From: Corynebacterium camporealensis
GTDB taxonomy: Bacteria > Actinomycetota > Actinomycetes > Mycobacteriales > Mycobacteriaceae
Reading direction: 5' to 3'
Assembly: GCF_000980815.1 (NCBI RefSeq)
Contig: NZ_CP011311.1
Location: 658,627-722,626, forward strand
Length of the DNA: 64,000 bases
Shown here: in pieces, positions 54,393 through 62,798 of the stretch
Layout of the letters: each line of letters begins with the position of its first letter
How positions within the stretch are numbered: the first letter of the stretch is position 1
Translations under genes and position numbers: made by a program
The notes under the pieces: model-generated
Told to the model about the DNA's origin: nothing
Databases searched by the model: none
What the model saw: the letters and a program-made list of their open reading frames with translations, nothing else

Positions 54393-55667
54393 TTAGACGA
54401 ACAGGCTCCAGATGGTGGCGCCGACGGCGACGAGGCCGGCGATGACCACGAAGTAGTTGGAGGCGCGGCCGCGGAACTGTTCGAGGGCGTCGATTTTGTG
54501 GATGGCGTACATCGGCAGCAGGTACAGGATGGACGCGATGAATGGTCCGCCGATGGCTTCGATAAGTCCCAGGATGGATGGGTCGATGATGGCGACGATC
54601 CAGGCGGTGACGAAGATGAAGACGTGGACGGCGGTGTTGATCTGCGAGCGGGAGAGTTTCTTGGCCAGCCCTGGTGCGGCGCGGCGGACGAGGTAGTTGC
54701 CGCCTTCGGTGGTGCCGAGCACGTGGCCGAAGTAGGAGGAGACGATTGCGGCGATGGCGATCAGCGGGGAGATGAATGCCAGGACCGGTACGCCGGTTTC
54801 GTTAGCCAGGTAGGACAGGACGGGCAGGTTTTGTTCGCGGGCTTCCTGCATGCCGTCCGCACCCAGTGCCAGGGTGCAGGACCAGACGAAGAACATGGTG
54901 AATACCGTCAGCAAGATGGCGGTAATGACCAGGGTGCGGGAGGCGTTTTCTGAGCCCTTTTCTTTGCCGTGGGCGCGCACCATTGCCAGGGAGAACTGCG
55001 AGATGGCAGGGGAGTGGTTGAAGGAGAAGACCATCACCGGGATGATGAGTGCGACCGCGCCGACCATGCGCCAGTCGGTGGTGCCGACTTCCATGAAGGA
55101 AGCGAAGTCCCAGCGCGGGATGAGGTAGAGCGAGATGGCGCCGAGGGCGAAAATCAGTGGGTAGACCAGGAACTGGGTGACCTTCAGCACGATGTTTTGG
55201 CTAAAGGCAAAAACGATGGTCATGATGCCGACCAGGAGGAATGCCAGGAGGGCACGCGGGATGGACGGGCCGTTGAGCTGATTGACGATGAAGCTGTCGA
55301 CCGTGTTGGTGATGGAGACGCCATAAATCAGCACGATGGGATAAATGGCGAAGAAGTAGAGGATGGAAATCAGCAGGCCAGCCTTATCACCGAAGTAGTC
55401 GGTGACCACCTCAGTGATGTCGTCACCCTGGCGCGGGGAGGCGCAGATCATGCGCGCGAGACCGCGGTGGGAGAAATAGGTCATCGGGCCGATGAGGATG
55501 GTGGCAATCAGCAACGGCCAGAAGCCGAAGCTACCTGCGTTAATCGGAAGAAAGAGGATGCCTGCGCCCACGGCGGTGCCGAAGAGGGAGATCGCCCATT
55601 CGATATTAGAGTTGTGCTTTTGTTCGCCGGAGGAGGCAGTGGCGGGGGAGGTAGAGCTTTGGTTCAC
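54393..55667 (-). CDS. HAAAP-family amino-acid permease (SdaC/TdcC-like)
   Basis: 424 residues, about 11 membrane helices. ISLFGTAVGAGILFLPINAGSFGFWPLLIATILIGPMTYFSHRGLARM is the family's N-terminal signature; FSFNHSPAISQFSLAM in the middle is also diagnostic. Members import serine, threonine or aromatic amino acids by proton symport; the SDAC-type GAGILFLPI favours serine/threonine. GTG 55667 has AAGG at good distance and is chosen over an in-frame start 12 codons earlier. Confidence 0.88.
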   Translation of the reverse strand: MNQSSTSPATASSGEQKHNSNIEWAISLFGTAVGAGILFLPINAGSFGFWPLLIATILIGPMTYFSHRGLARMICASPRQGDDITEVVTDYFGDKAGLLISILYFFAIYPIVLIYGVSITNTVDSFIVNQLNGPSIPRALLAFLLVGIMTIVFAFSQNIVLKVTQFLVYPLIFALGAISLYLIPRWDFASFMEVGTTDWRMVGAVALIIPVMVFSFNHSPAISQFSLAMVRAHGKEKGSENASRTLVITAILLTVFTMFFVWSCTLALGADGMQEAREQNLPVLSYLANETGVPVLAFISPLIAIAAIVSSYFGHVLGTTEGGNYLVRRAAPGLAKKLSRSQINTAVHVFIFVTAWIVAIIDPSILGLIEAIGGPFIASILYLLPMYAIHKIDALEQFRGRASNYFVVIAGLVAVGATIWSLFV

Positions 55668-55878
55668 GTTCTGCCTTAATGGTTGTGGGTGGCCACGTAA
55701 CACTTCTAAGTTTTGAGCAGGTATACATATAAGTCAAAATGTGACTGTAATCTCTGCATGTTTCACCCCCGACTGTGAACGAGGTCAAAGGAAACGGTTC
55801 TGTAAATAAATCACTAAACCCTAGCGATGTGACCTAGTAGACAGATAAGCTATCTCCCATCTTCGGAAGGAGCCAAAG

Positions 55879-57465
55879 ATGGCTACTGCAACATCGCAAT
55901 CATCAGAGAAGACCAAGAAGTCATGGCTGGATAAGTTCCTGACCGGAGTGGAGAAGCTGGGCAACAAGCTGCCCGAGCCTTTTACTCTCTTTTTGGGACT
56001 GTTCCTGATTACAGGTTTGGCCTCGTCGATTATGGCGTGGCAGGGCGTATCCGTCATCGTGCCGGGTACAGAAGAAGAACTTGCGGTCAAGGGTCTATTT
56101 ACCGGTGAGGGAATGACCTGGCTGACCACCACAATGGGCGAGAACTACATCGGCTTCCCGCCGCTGGTGACCGTCCTTCCTATTTTGCTGGCTGTCGGTG
56201 TGGCAGAGCGTTCCGGAATGCTCTCCGCATTGATTCGCCAGCTTTTCGGTAGCGCGAAGAAAGCGGTGCTGCCGTACGCGGTCGGCGTTATCGGTGTGAC
56301 TGCATCGGTCATGGCCGATGCCGCATTCGTCGTGGTGCCACCGCTGGCCGCCATGGTGTTTAAGGCCGCCGGCCGCCACTCGGTCGCAGGTCTTATCGGT
56401 GGCTTCGCCGCCGTGGGCGCGGGTTATTCGACCGCACTGGTGCCGACCTCCCTGGACGCGCTGTTTGCGGGTATCACCAACGCGGTGATGGATACCCTGC
56501 CGGGTACTGACTACACCGACGTCAACGCGGTGTCGAACTACTTCTTCAACATTGCTTCCTCGATTGTGCTGGGTATTTTGGCCGGTTTCATTACCGACCG
56601 CATCATTGAGCCGCGCATGTGGAAGCAAGACGTGCCGACTGAGCAGCGCGCTGTTGAGGAAGGCGACGAGGAAGAAGAAGAGATCAAGGCTGAGCTCTCG
56701 GGCACCGAAAAGCGCGGCTTGGTGATCACCATCGTCGCGGTGTTGATTCTGACCGCACTAATTTTGCTGGCGGTGCTGCCGACGGCTTCGCCGTGGCGCA
56801 ATGAGACCACCGGCTTTTTGCCAAGCTCACCGCTGCTGGACTCTATTGTCTTTATTGTCTTTATCTACTTCCTGGTCATGGGTATCACTTATGGCCTGGT
56901 GGTCGGCACGGTGCGCTCGATTAAAGACATCGTGGATATGATGATGGGCTCGCTGAAGGACATGCTGTCCTTCCTGGTGCTGGCGTTTATTTTGGGCCAG
57001 TTCGTCGCACTATTCTCGTGGACCGGTATTGGTACCTGGACTGCGGTGAAGGGCGCGGCCTTCCTGGAGACTATCGGCCTGACCGGCTTTCCGGCCATCC
57101 TGGCGTTTATCATCCTGGCGTCCTGTTTGAACCTGCTGATTATCTCCGGTTCGGTAATGTGGACGCTGATGGCGGCAGTCTTCGTGCCGTTGTACGCGCT
57201 GCTGGGCTACGAGCCGGCGTTTGTGCAGGCAGCCTTCCGTGTGGGCGACTCTGCAACGCAGATCATTACGCCTTTGAATCCATACATGATCGTGATTTTG
57301 GGTATGCTGCAGCGTTATGAGAAGGACGCTGGTCTGGGCACCTTGATGTCGCGATTGATTCCTTATGTCATTCCGTTCTTCTTGGCCTGGACCATCCTCC
57401 TGGCAATTTGGTTCTACGTGGACCTGCCGCTGGGACCTGGCAATAGCATCATGATGGAAGGATAA
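55879..57465 (+). CDS. AbgT family transporter, copy B
   Basis: 528 residues, about 12 membrane helices. Same family as copy A (46743-48401): GVEKLGNKLPEPFTLFLGLFLITGL at the start, FPPLVTVLPILLAVGVAERSGMLSALIRQL, and VGDSATQIITPLNPYMIVILG near the end. It lies three bases before an M20 amidohydrolase gene, the arrangement known from abgABT of E. coli, so uptake and cleavage of p-aminobenzoyl-glutamate or another acyl-amino acid is likely. AAGGAG precedes the ATG. Confidence 0.9.
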   Translation: MATATSQSSEKTKKSWLDKFLTGVEKLGNKLPEPFTLFLGLFLITGLASSIMAWQGVSVIVPGTEEELAVKGLFTGEGMTWLTTTMGENYIGFPPLVTVLPILLAVGVAERSGMLSALIRQLFGSAKKAVLPYAVGVIGVTASVMADAAFVVVPPLAAMVFKAAGRHSVAGLIGGFAAVGAGYSTALVPTSLDALFAGITNAVMDTLPGTDYTDVNAVSNYFFNIASSIVLGILAGFITDRIIEPRMWKQDVPTEQRAVEEGDEEEEEIKAELSGTEKRGLVITIVAVLILTALILLAVLPTASPWRNETTGFLPSSPLLDSIVFIVFIYFLVMGITYGLVVGTVRSIKDIVDMMMGSLKDMLSFLVLAFILGQFVALFSWTGIGTWTAVKGAAFLETIGLTGFPAILAFIILASCLNLLIISGSVMWTLMAAVFVPLYALLGYEPAFVQAAFRVGDSATQIITPLNPYMIVILGMLQRYEKDAGLGTLMSRLIPYVIPFFLAWTILLAIWFYVDLPLGPGNSIMMEG

Positions 57466-57468
57466 GGT

Positions 57469-58821
57469 ATGACCGCCCCACAGACCCCCTCGACGGCCTA
57501 CCTGGACAATATGGAGGAGCTCATCGCCGCCCGCGTGGCAGCGGCTTCTCCGCCCCCGCCGATGGGGGAGACCTACCCGGGCCAAGATGAACTGTGGGAT
57601 AAAGCTGCAAAGCTTGCCGATGCCACCACGGACGACCTGCGCCACATCGTCTTCGACCTGCATGCCAATCCGGAAGTAGCTTTTGAAGAGCATCGCTCCA
57701 TGGCGGTGCTGGCTGACTTTCTGGAAGAACGCGGTCACAGTGTGGAACGCGGCGTCTTCGGTGTTGAAACTGCCTTTTGTACTGAAGTCACCAGCCCGGG
57801 GTATGACCCGGACAAGCACCCGACCGTGGCAATCATGGCGGAATACGACGCCTTGCCTGGTATCGGTCACGCGTGTGGCCACAACGTGATTGCCGCAGCT
57901 GGCGTGGGTGCTTACTTGGTGGCAGCGGAGTTGCTTAAGAATTCGGACGTGCCCGGCCGCATCGTCTTGCAAGGCACTCCTGCTGAGGAAGGCCACACGG
58001 GCAAGGAGTACATGATTCGCGGCGGCAGCCTCGATGGGGTGGATGCCGCAGTGATGATTCATGGCTTTGGCTATGACATTGCCTCCCATGCGTGGGTGGG
58101 GCGTCGCAGTGCGACGATTGATTTCCACGGCGTGGCAGCGCATGCGTCTTCGCAGCCTTTTATGGGGCGCAACGCACTGGATGCGGCGAACTTGCTCTAC
58201 CAGGGTCTCGGCTTGATGCGGCAGCAATTGCCGCCCAGTGATCGCTTGCACGCGATTGTGAAGAAGGGCGGCGAGCGCCCATCGATCATTCCGCAGGAAA
58301 CCCAGGTGGAGGTCTATGCTCGCTCGCTGCAGACGCGTTCGTTGCTGGATTTGTCGCAGCGCGTTGATGAGATTGCCAAGGGAGCTGCGATGATGGCTGG
58401 CTGCGGTGTCGAAATCCATTGGGATCCGCACCCGATGTCGTTGCCTGTGCGCAATAACGAAACACTGGCGGCACGCTGGGCGCGTACGCAGGCGCGCCGG
58501 GGCCGTACGGCCTTGCCAGCTAACACTGTGCCCGATACGGTGGCGGCGTCGACGGATTTCGGCAACGTCTCGCACCTGGTGCCAGGCATTCACCCGATGG
58601 TGAAGGTCTCACCAACCGATGTGGCGTTGCATACCTCGGAATTCGAGCGTTGGTCCGCCACCGATGAGGCGGTGGAGGCAGCGGTGGATTCGGCTGCGGG
58701 ACTGGCCCAGGTTGCCTTGGACTTCCTCGCCGATGAGGCTTTGCGGGAGGAGGCACACGCAGAGTTTGGCCGCCATGGGGCGGTATCGGTGCAAGAACTA
58801 TTGCACCGGGAGCAGGCATAA
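57469..58821 (+). CDS. M20 family amidohydrolase (AbgA/AbgB-like)
   Basis: 450 residues. Metal-site motifs of the M20D subfamily: VAIMAEYDALPGIGHACGHN, GTPAEEGHTGKEYMIRGG, and MIHGFGYD; a dimerisation domain follows (ATIDFHGVAAHASSQPFMGRNALDAANLL). Single subunit, whereas E. coli needs AbgA plus AbgB. It probably cleaves the amide bond of the substrate brought in by the adjacent AbgT transporter. Repeat-word copy at 57612. Confidence 0.9.
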   Translation: MTAPQTPSTAYLDNMEELIAARVAAASPPPPMGETYPGQDELWDKAAKLADATTDDLRHIVFDLHANPEVAFEEHRSMAVLADFLEERGHSVERGVFGVETAFCTEVTSPGYDPDKHPTVAIMAEYDALPGIGHACGHNVIAAAGVGAYLVAAELLKNSDVPGRIVLQGTPAEEGHTGKEYMIRGGSLDGVDAAVMIHGFGYDIASHAWVGRRSATIDFHGVAAHASSQPFMGRNALDAANLLYQGLGLMRQQLPPSDRLHAIVKKGGERPSIIPQETQVEVYARSLQTRSLLDLSQRVDEIAKGAAMMAGCGVEIHWDPHPMSLPVRNNETLAARWARTQARRGRTALPANTVPDTVAASTDFGNVSHLVPGIHPMVKVSPTDVALHTSEFERWSATDEAVEAAVDSAAGLAQVALDFLADEALREEAHAEFGRHGAVSVQELLHREQA

Positions 58822-58841
58822 TACCCCCGATACCCCCGTTT

Positions 58842-58947
58842 GGTTAGGTTACCTTTTCCCAGGTTAGGTAAACCTTTCCAAGGTTAGGTGAAGCTCCGTC
58901 TTGGAGAGTTAGGGTTGCTTAAGTTAACTTAGATCTAGTTAACCTAA
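58842..58947 (+). promoter_or_regulatory. Cluster of DtxR-like sites before the siderophore importer
   Basis: GGTTAGGT recurs exactly every 20 bases at 58842, 58862 and 58882. The second is followed by AAACCT, giving AGGTTAGG-TAAACCT around 58861-58875. A further site reads TTAG...TTAACCTAA at 58929-58947 (14 of 19 positions match the DtxR consensus by eye). It ends 22 bases before the binding-protein start. Fits iron repression by DtxR acting at several sites. Confidence 0.65.
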
Positions 58948-58969
58948 TAACCCTTCTCGAAAGGACACT

Positions 58970-59980
58970 ATGCGTACTCGTCGTTTCATGGTGGCTGCGG
59001 TTGCAGCTTCGTCTCTGGTTCTGGCGTCCTGCTCGCAGGCAGAAGAGTCTGCCGACAATGCAGAGCAGACCGCCGCTGACTCCACCGCTGCTGCGGATTC
59101 CCAGGAGCTGATCATCGAGGACAACTTCGGCGAAAAGACCGTGCAGCTGCCAGCACAGCGCGTTGCTGTCACTGACAACCGTGCATTCGAGCAGCTGGCT
59201 GACTGGGATGTTCCGGTTGTCGCTGCACCGCTGAACCTGGTGCCGGACACCCTGTCCGACAAGCTCAACGAAGACACCGTTGAGTTCAACATGGGCAACC
59301 ACCGCGAGCCGGACCTGGAGGCCCTGGTTGCTGCAGAGCCAGACCTGGTTATTAACGGCCAGCGCTTCGCTCAGTACCAGGAAGACATTGAAGGTCTGGT
59401 GGAAGACGTGCCGGTTCTGGACTTCACCCCGCGTGAAGACAAGGACATGGCAGAAGAGCTCATCCGCCAGACTGAGGCTATGGGCCAGCTCTTCGACCGT
59501 GAGGAAGAAGCACAGCAGGAGATCGATGACTTCAACGAGGCTTTGGAGCGCGCCAAGAACGCTTACGAGCCAGGCAAGAAGGTCATGGCTGTTAACACTT
59601 CCGGTGGCGAGATCAACTACATCGCACCGGGTAAGGGTCGCTTCTTCGGTCCGTTCTTCGACATGCTCGGCCTAGAGCCAGCACTCGAGGTTGCCGATGG
59701 TACCGATGACCACGAAGGTGATGACATCTCCGTGGAGGCTATCGCTAACTCCAACCCGGACTGGATTTTCATCATGGATCGTGATGGTGCAGTTGCTAAC
59801 GACGAAGAGGGCTACGTCCCAGGTCAGCAGCTGGTAGAGGACTCCGCCGCACTGCAGAACGTCACCGCAGTCAAGGACGGCAACATCGTTGCTGCCCCGG
59901 CAGATACCTACACCAACGAAAACATCATCACTTACACCGAGACCCTGAACGCAATTGCAGATGCTTTCGAAGCTCAGTAA
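58970..59980 (+). CDS. Iron-siderophore ABC transporter, substrate-binding lipoprotein
   Basis: 336 residues. Signal peptide with lipobox LASC (Cys21), an Ala/Glu/Asp-rich linker, then a class III binding fold: ELIIEDNFGEKTVQLPAQRVAVTDNRAFEQL, PDLEALVAAEPDLVING, INYIAPGKGRFFGPFFDMLG and SVEAIANSNPDWIFIMDRDG (CeuA/FatB-like catecholate siderophore type). First gene of a four-gene operon (binding protein, two permeases, ATPase) behind the DtxR-like sites. A hairpin before the next gene probably raises the amount of this protein over the membrane parts. Confidence 0.92.
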   Translation: MRTRRFMVAAVAASSLVLASCSQAEESADNAEQTAADSTAAADSQELIIEDNFGEKTVQLPAQRVAVTDNRAFEQLADWDVPVVAAPLNLVPDTLSDKLNEDTVEFNMGNHREPDLEALVAAEPDLVINGQRFAQYQEDIEGLVEDVPVLDFTPREDKDMAEELIRQTEAMGQLFDREEEAQQEIDDFNEALERAKNAYEPGKKVMAVNTSGGEINYIAPGKGRFFGPFFDMLGLEPALEVADGTDDHEGDDISVEAIANSNPDWIFIMDRDGAVANDEEGYVPGQQLVEDSAALQNVTAVKDGNIVAAPADTYTNENIITYTETLNAIADAFEAQ

Positions 59981-60011
59981 TGACCTTGCGTAAATTCTCG
60001 AACTAGCCTGC

Positions 60012-60042
60012 ACCGGAAGCCCTTTTGAGGCCTTCCGGTTTT
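60012..60042 (+). terminator. Intra-operon hairpin (attenuating terminator)
   Basis: ACCGGAAG and CTTCCGGT, with partial pairing further in, are followed by TTTT. It lies between the binding-protein and first permease genes, so partial termination is likely. Confidence 0.75.
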
Positions 60043-60062
60043 AGGGCGTTATTAGGACAAAT

Positions 60063-61028
60063 ATGGAAACGACCACTCGCCCCCGCCTGTGGGATTGGAA
60101 ACTGGTAATCGGCATCGTCGTGGTGCTGGGTCTACTCGTCCTTTCCCTGCTGGTAGGGCAGTACGACGTGTTCGGCACCGAGGACGGCCGCGAAATGTTC
60201 GGCATCACTCGTGTTCCGCGCACCATCGCGCTGGTTCTCGCCGGCGCGGCCATGGCAATGTCGGGTCTGGTCATGCAGCTGCTGACCCAGAACCGCTTCG
60301 TCGAACCCACCACCACCGGTACTACCGAGTGGGCAGGCCTGGGCTTGTTGTTCGTTCTCGTCTTCTTCCCGCAGGCCGACATCTTGGGCAAGATGGTCGG
60401 TGCGGTGATCTTTTCCTTCGTCGGCACGATGGTCTTCTTCGCATTCCTGCGAAGGGTCACGCTGCGCTCTAGTCTGATCGTGCCGATCATCGGCATCATG
60501 CTCGGCGCCGTCGTTTCTGCTGTCTCCAGCTTCTTTGCCCTGATGACCGACATGCTGCAGCAGCTCGGCATCTGGTTTATGGGCTCGTTTACCTCGGTCT
60601 ACCAGGGCCAGTACGAGGTCCTCTGGCTGGTTCTGCTGGTACTCATTGCGGTGTTCCTCTTCGCTGACCGCCTAACCGTGGTCGGCATGGGTGAAGACGT
60701 TGCCACCAACGTTGGTCTGAACTACAACCGCCTGCTGCTGTTGGGCACGGGTCTGATTGCGATTGCCACCGGTGTGGTCACCGTCGTCGTGGGCTCGCTG
60801 CCTTTCTTGGGACTGATTGTTCCCAACGTTGTGTCTATGATTCGCGGCGATGACCTGCGCTCCAACCTGCCGTGGGTCTGTCTTTTGGGCATCGGTATTG
60901 TTACGGTGTGTGACCTACTGGGGCGTACGATTATCGCGCCTTTCGAAATGCCAGTGTCTGTCATCCTGGGCATCGTTGGTGCCGTTGTGTTCATCACGCT
61001 GATTGTGAGGTCCACTCGTGCTAAGTAG
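60063..61028 (+). CDS. Iron-siderophore ABC transporter permease 1 (FecCD family)
   Basis: 321 residues, about nine membrane helices. Conserved blocks: TRVPRTIALVLAGAAMAMSGLVMQLLTQNRFVEPTTTGTTEWAGLG, GSFTSVYQGQYEVLW, and ATGVVTVVVGSLPFLGLIVPNVVSMIRGDDLRSNLPW, the ATPase-contact region. Resembles CeuB/FatD. AGGACA precedes the ATG; its last bases overlap the second permease gene. Confidence 0.92.
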   Translation: METTTRPRLWDWKLVIGIVVVLGLLVLSLLVGQYDVFGTEDGREMFGITRVPRTIALVLAGAAMAMSGLVMQLLTQNRFVEPTTTGTTEWAGLGLLFVLVFFPQADILGKMVGAVIFSFVGTMVFFAFLRRVTLRSSLIVPIIGIMLGAVVSAVSSFFALMTDMLQQLGIWFMGSFTSVYQGQYEVLWLVLLVLIAVFLFADRLTVVGMGEDVATNVGLNYNRLLLLGTGLIAIATGVVTVVVGSLPFLGLIVPNVVSMIRGDDLRSNLPWVCLLGIGIVTVCDLLGRTIIAPFEMPVSVILGIVGAVVFITLIVRSTRAK

Positions 61029-62031
61029 AGCTCCACTGAAGACAGCGTCGGGTAGTGCGGCCATCGGAAAGCGCTACTGGATCATTCTGGCCACCGTATG
61101 GATTGTGGCCATCGGCTGCGCCTTTGGCCTGCTGGCGTATGACAACCCGATGGAGTTTGGCACCCGCCAGTTCTGGCTGATTGCCGAACGCCGCGCTGAT
61201 GCCGTCATCGCCATGCTGATCGTCGCTGTGTGCCAGGCCATGGCTACCGTGTCTTTTCATACTGTGACGAATAACCGCATTCTCACGCCCTCGATCATGG
61301 GCTTTGAATCGCTGTACGTGGCCATTAACACCGCGACCATTTTCTTCCTTGGTGCATCTGGTCTGACAGAAGCCCGCAATGTCGGCACCTTCCTGTTCCA
61401 GATGGGCATCATGATCCTGCTGTCGCTGGCGCTCTACTCGTGGTTGCTGACCAACAACAAGCACAACATGCACGCCATGCTGCTAGTCGGCGTGGTCATC
61501 GGTGGTGGCCTGGGCTCGCTGTCGACATTCATGCAGCGCATGCTGACCCCGTCGGACTTCGATATTTTGACTGCGCGCCTGTTCGGCTCGGTCAATAATG
61601 CGGAGACCGAGTACTATCCGATCGCCATTCCGCTGGTGATCATTGCCACCGTGTTGTTGCTGCTGAACTCCCGCCGCCTCAACGTCATCGCACTGGGTGC
61701 TGATGTGGCCCGCAACCTCGGTGTGAACCACAAGACCCACGCGATCTACACGCTAATCCTGGTCTCTGTGCTCATGGCCGTGACCACCTCGCTGGTCGGC
61801 CCGATGACCTTCTTAGGCTTTTTGGTTGCTACCTTGGCCTACCAGTTCACCGATACCTACGACCACCGCTACATCTACCCGATGGCAGTAGGTGTGGCCT
61901 TCCTGGTTCTGACCGGCGCGTACTTCCTGATGCAGCACGTCTTCTACGCCCAGGGCGTGGTGTCTATCATCATTGAGCTGGTCGGCGGCTCCGTATTCCT
62001 GTTCGTCATCCTCCGAAAGGGCAGACTGTGA
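61018..62031 (+). CDS. Iron-siderophore ABC transporter permease 2 (FecCD family)
   Basis: 337 residues, about nine membrane helices. ADAVIAMLIVAVCQAMATVSFHTVTNNRILTPSIMGFESLYV and VTTSLVGPMTFLGFLVATLAYQFTDTYDHR are the family signatures; CeuC/FatC-like partner of permease 1. GTG start, overlapping permease 1 by 11 bases and the ATPase gene by four. Confidence 0.92.
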   Translation: MLSRAPLKTASGSAAIGKRYWIILATVWIVAIGCAFGLLAYDNPMEFGTRQFWLIAERRADAVIAMLIVAVCQAMATVSFHTVTNNRILTPSIMGFESLYVAINTATIFFLGASGLTEARNVGTFLFQMGIMILLSLALYSWLLTNNKHNMHAMLLVGVVIGGGLGSLSTFMQRMLTPSDFDILTARLFGSVNNAETEYYPIAIPLVIIATVLLLLNSRRLNVIALGADVARNLGVNHKTHAIYTLILVSVLMAVTTSLVGPMTFLGFLVATLAYQFTDTYDHRYIYPMAVGVAFLVLTGAYFLMQHVFYAQGVVSIIIELVGGSVFLFVILRKGRL

Positions 62032-62783
62032 TTAAACTGCGCAACGTCCAGAAGGCTTATTCTTCTGAGACGCACATCGGACCCATTAACCTGCAGATTC
62101 CCGAAGGTGGCATCACCGCACTGGTGGGCCCCAATGGTGCAGGCAAGTCGACGATGCTGACGATGATCGGCCGCCTCCTTGGCATGGATGATGGCCAAAT
62201 TGAAGTCGCCGGCTACGACATTACGACGACCAAGTCTTCTGACCTGGCCAAAATCGTATCCATTCTGCGCCAGGAAAATCACTTCGTCACCAAGCTGACC
62301 GTGCGCCAGCTCGTCGGCTTTGGCCGTTTCCCCTACACCAAGGGCCGCATCAACAAGCACGATGAGGAGATTATCTCCAAGTACATCCGCTTCCTTCATT
62401 TGGAACAGCTGCAGAACCGCTACTTGGATGAGTTGTCTGGTGGTCAGCGCCAGCGCGCCTACGTTGCCATGGTTCTGTGTCAGGAAACGGACTACGTGCT
62501 TCTCGATGAGCCACTGAACAACCTGGATATCGCCCACTCTGTGGAGATGATGAAGCACCTGCGCGAAGCCGCACGCGAGTTGGGCCGCACCGTCATCGTG
62601 GTGCTGCACGACATCAACTTCGCTGCGCGTTACGCCGATTACGTCTGTGCCTGCAAGGATGGCCAGATTGTCGCCTTCGGTCCGACCGAAGAAATCATGC
62701 AGGAACACATCCTTACCCCGATCTTCAACACTCCGATTAAGGTCATCGACGGCCCCGACGGTTTGCTGGCCTGCTACCACTAG
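62028..62783 (+). CDS. Iron-siderophore ABC transporter ATPase
   Basis: 251 residues. Walker A GPNGAGKST, Q-loop LRQENHFVT, signature LSGGQRQRAYVAM, Walker B YVLLDEPLNNLD, H-loop VLHDINFAARY. Member of the FepC/CeuD group. Starts with GTG inside the permease 2 stop (gtga). Last gene of the operon. Confidence 0.95.
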   Translation: MIKLRNVQKAYSSETHIGPINLQIPEGGITALVGPNGAGKSTMLTMIGRLLGMDDGQIEVAGYDITTTKSSDLAKIVSILRQENHFVTKLTVRQLVGFGRFPYTKGRINKHDEEIISKYIRFLHLEQLQNRYLDELSGGQRQRAYVAMVLCQETDYVLLDEPLNNLDIAHSVEMMKHLREAARELGRTVIVVLHDINFAARYADYVCACKDGQIVAFGPTEEIMQEHILTPIFNTPIKVIDGPDGLLACYH

Positions 62784-62798
62784 AGCACACTCGCATCC

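Noticed and set aside
57010..58593. A 527-codon open frame opposite the AbgT and amidohydrolase genes
   Set aside because: It spans the junction of two well-supported plus-strand genes and shows no protein-like pattern.
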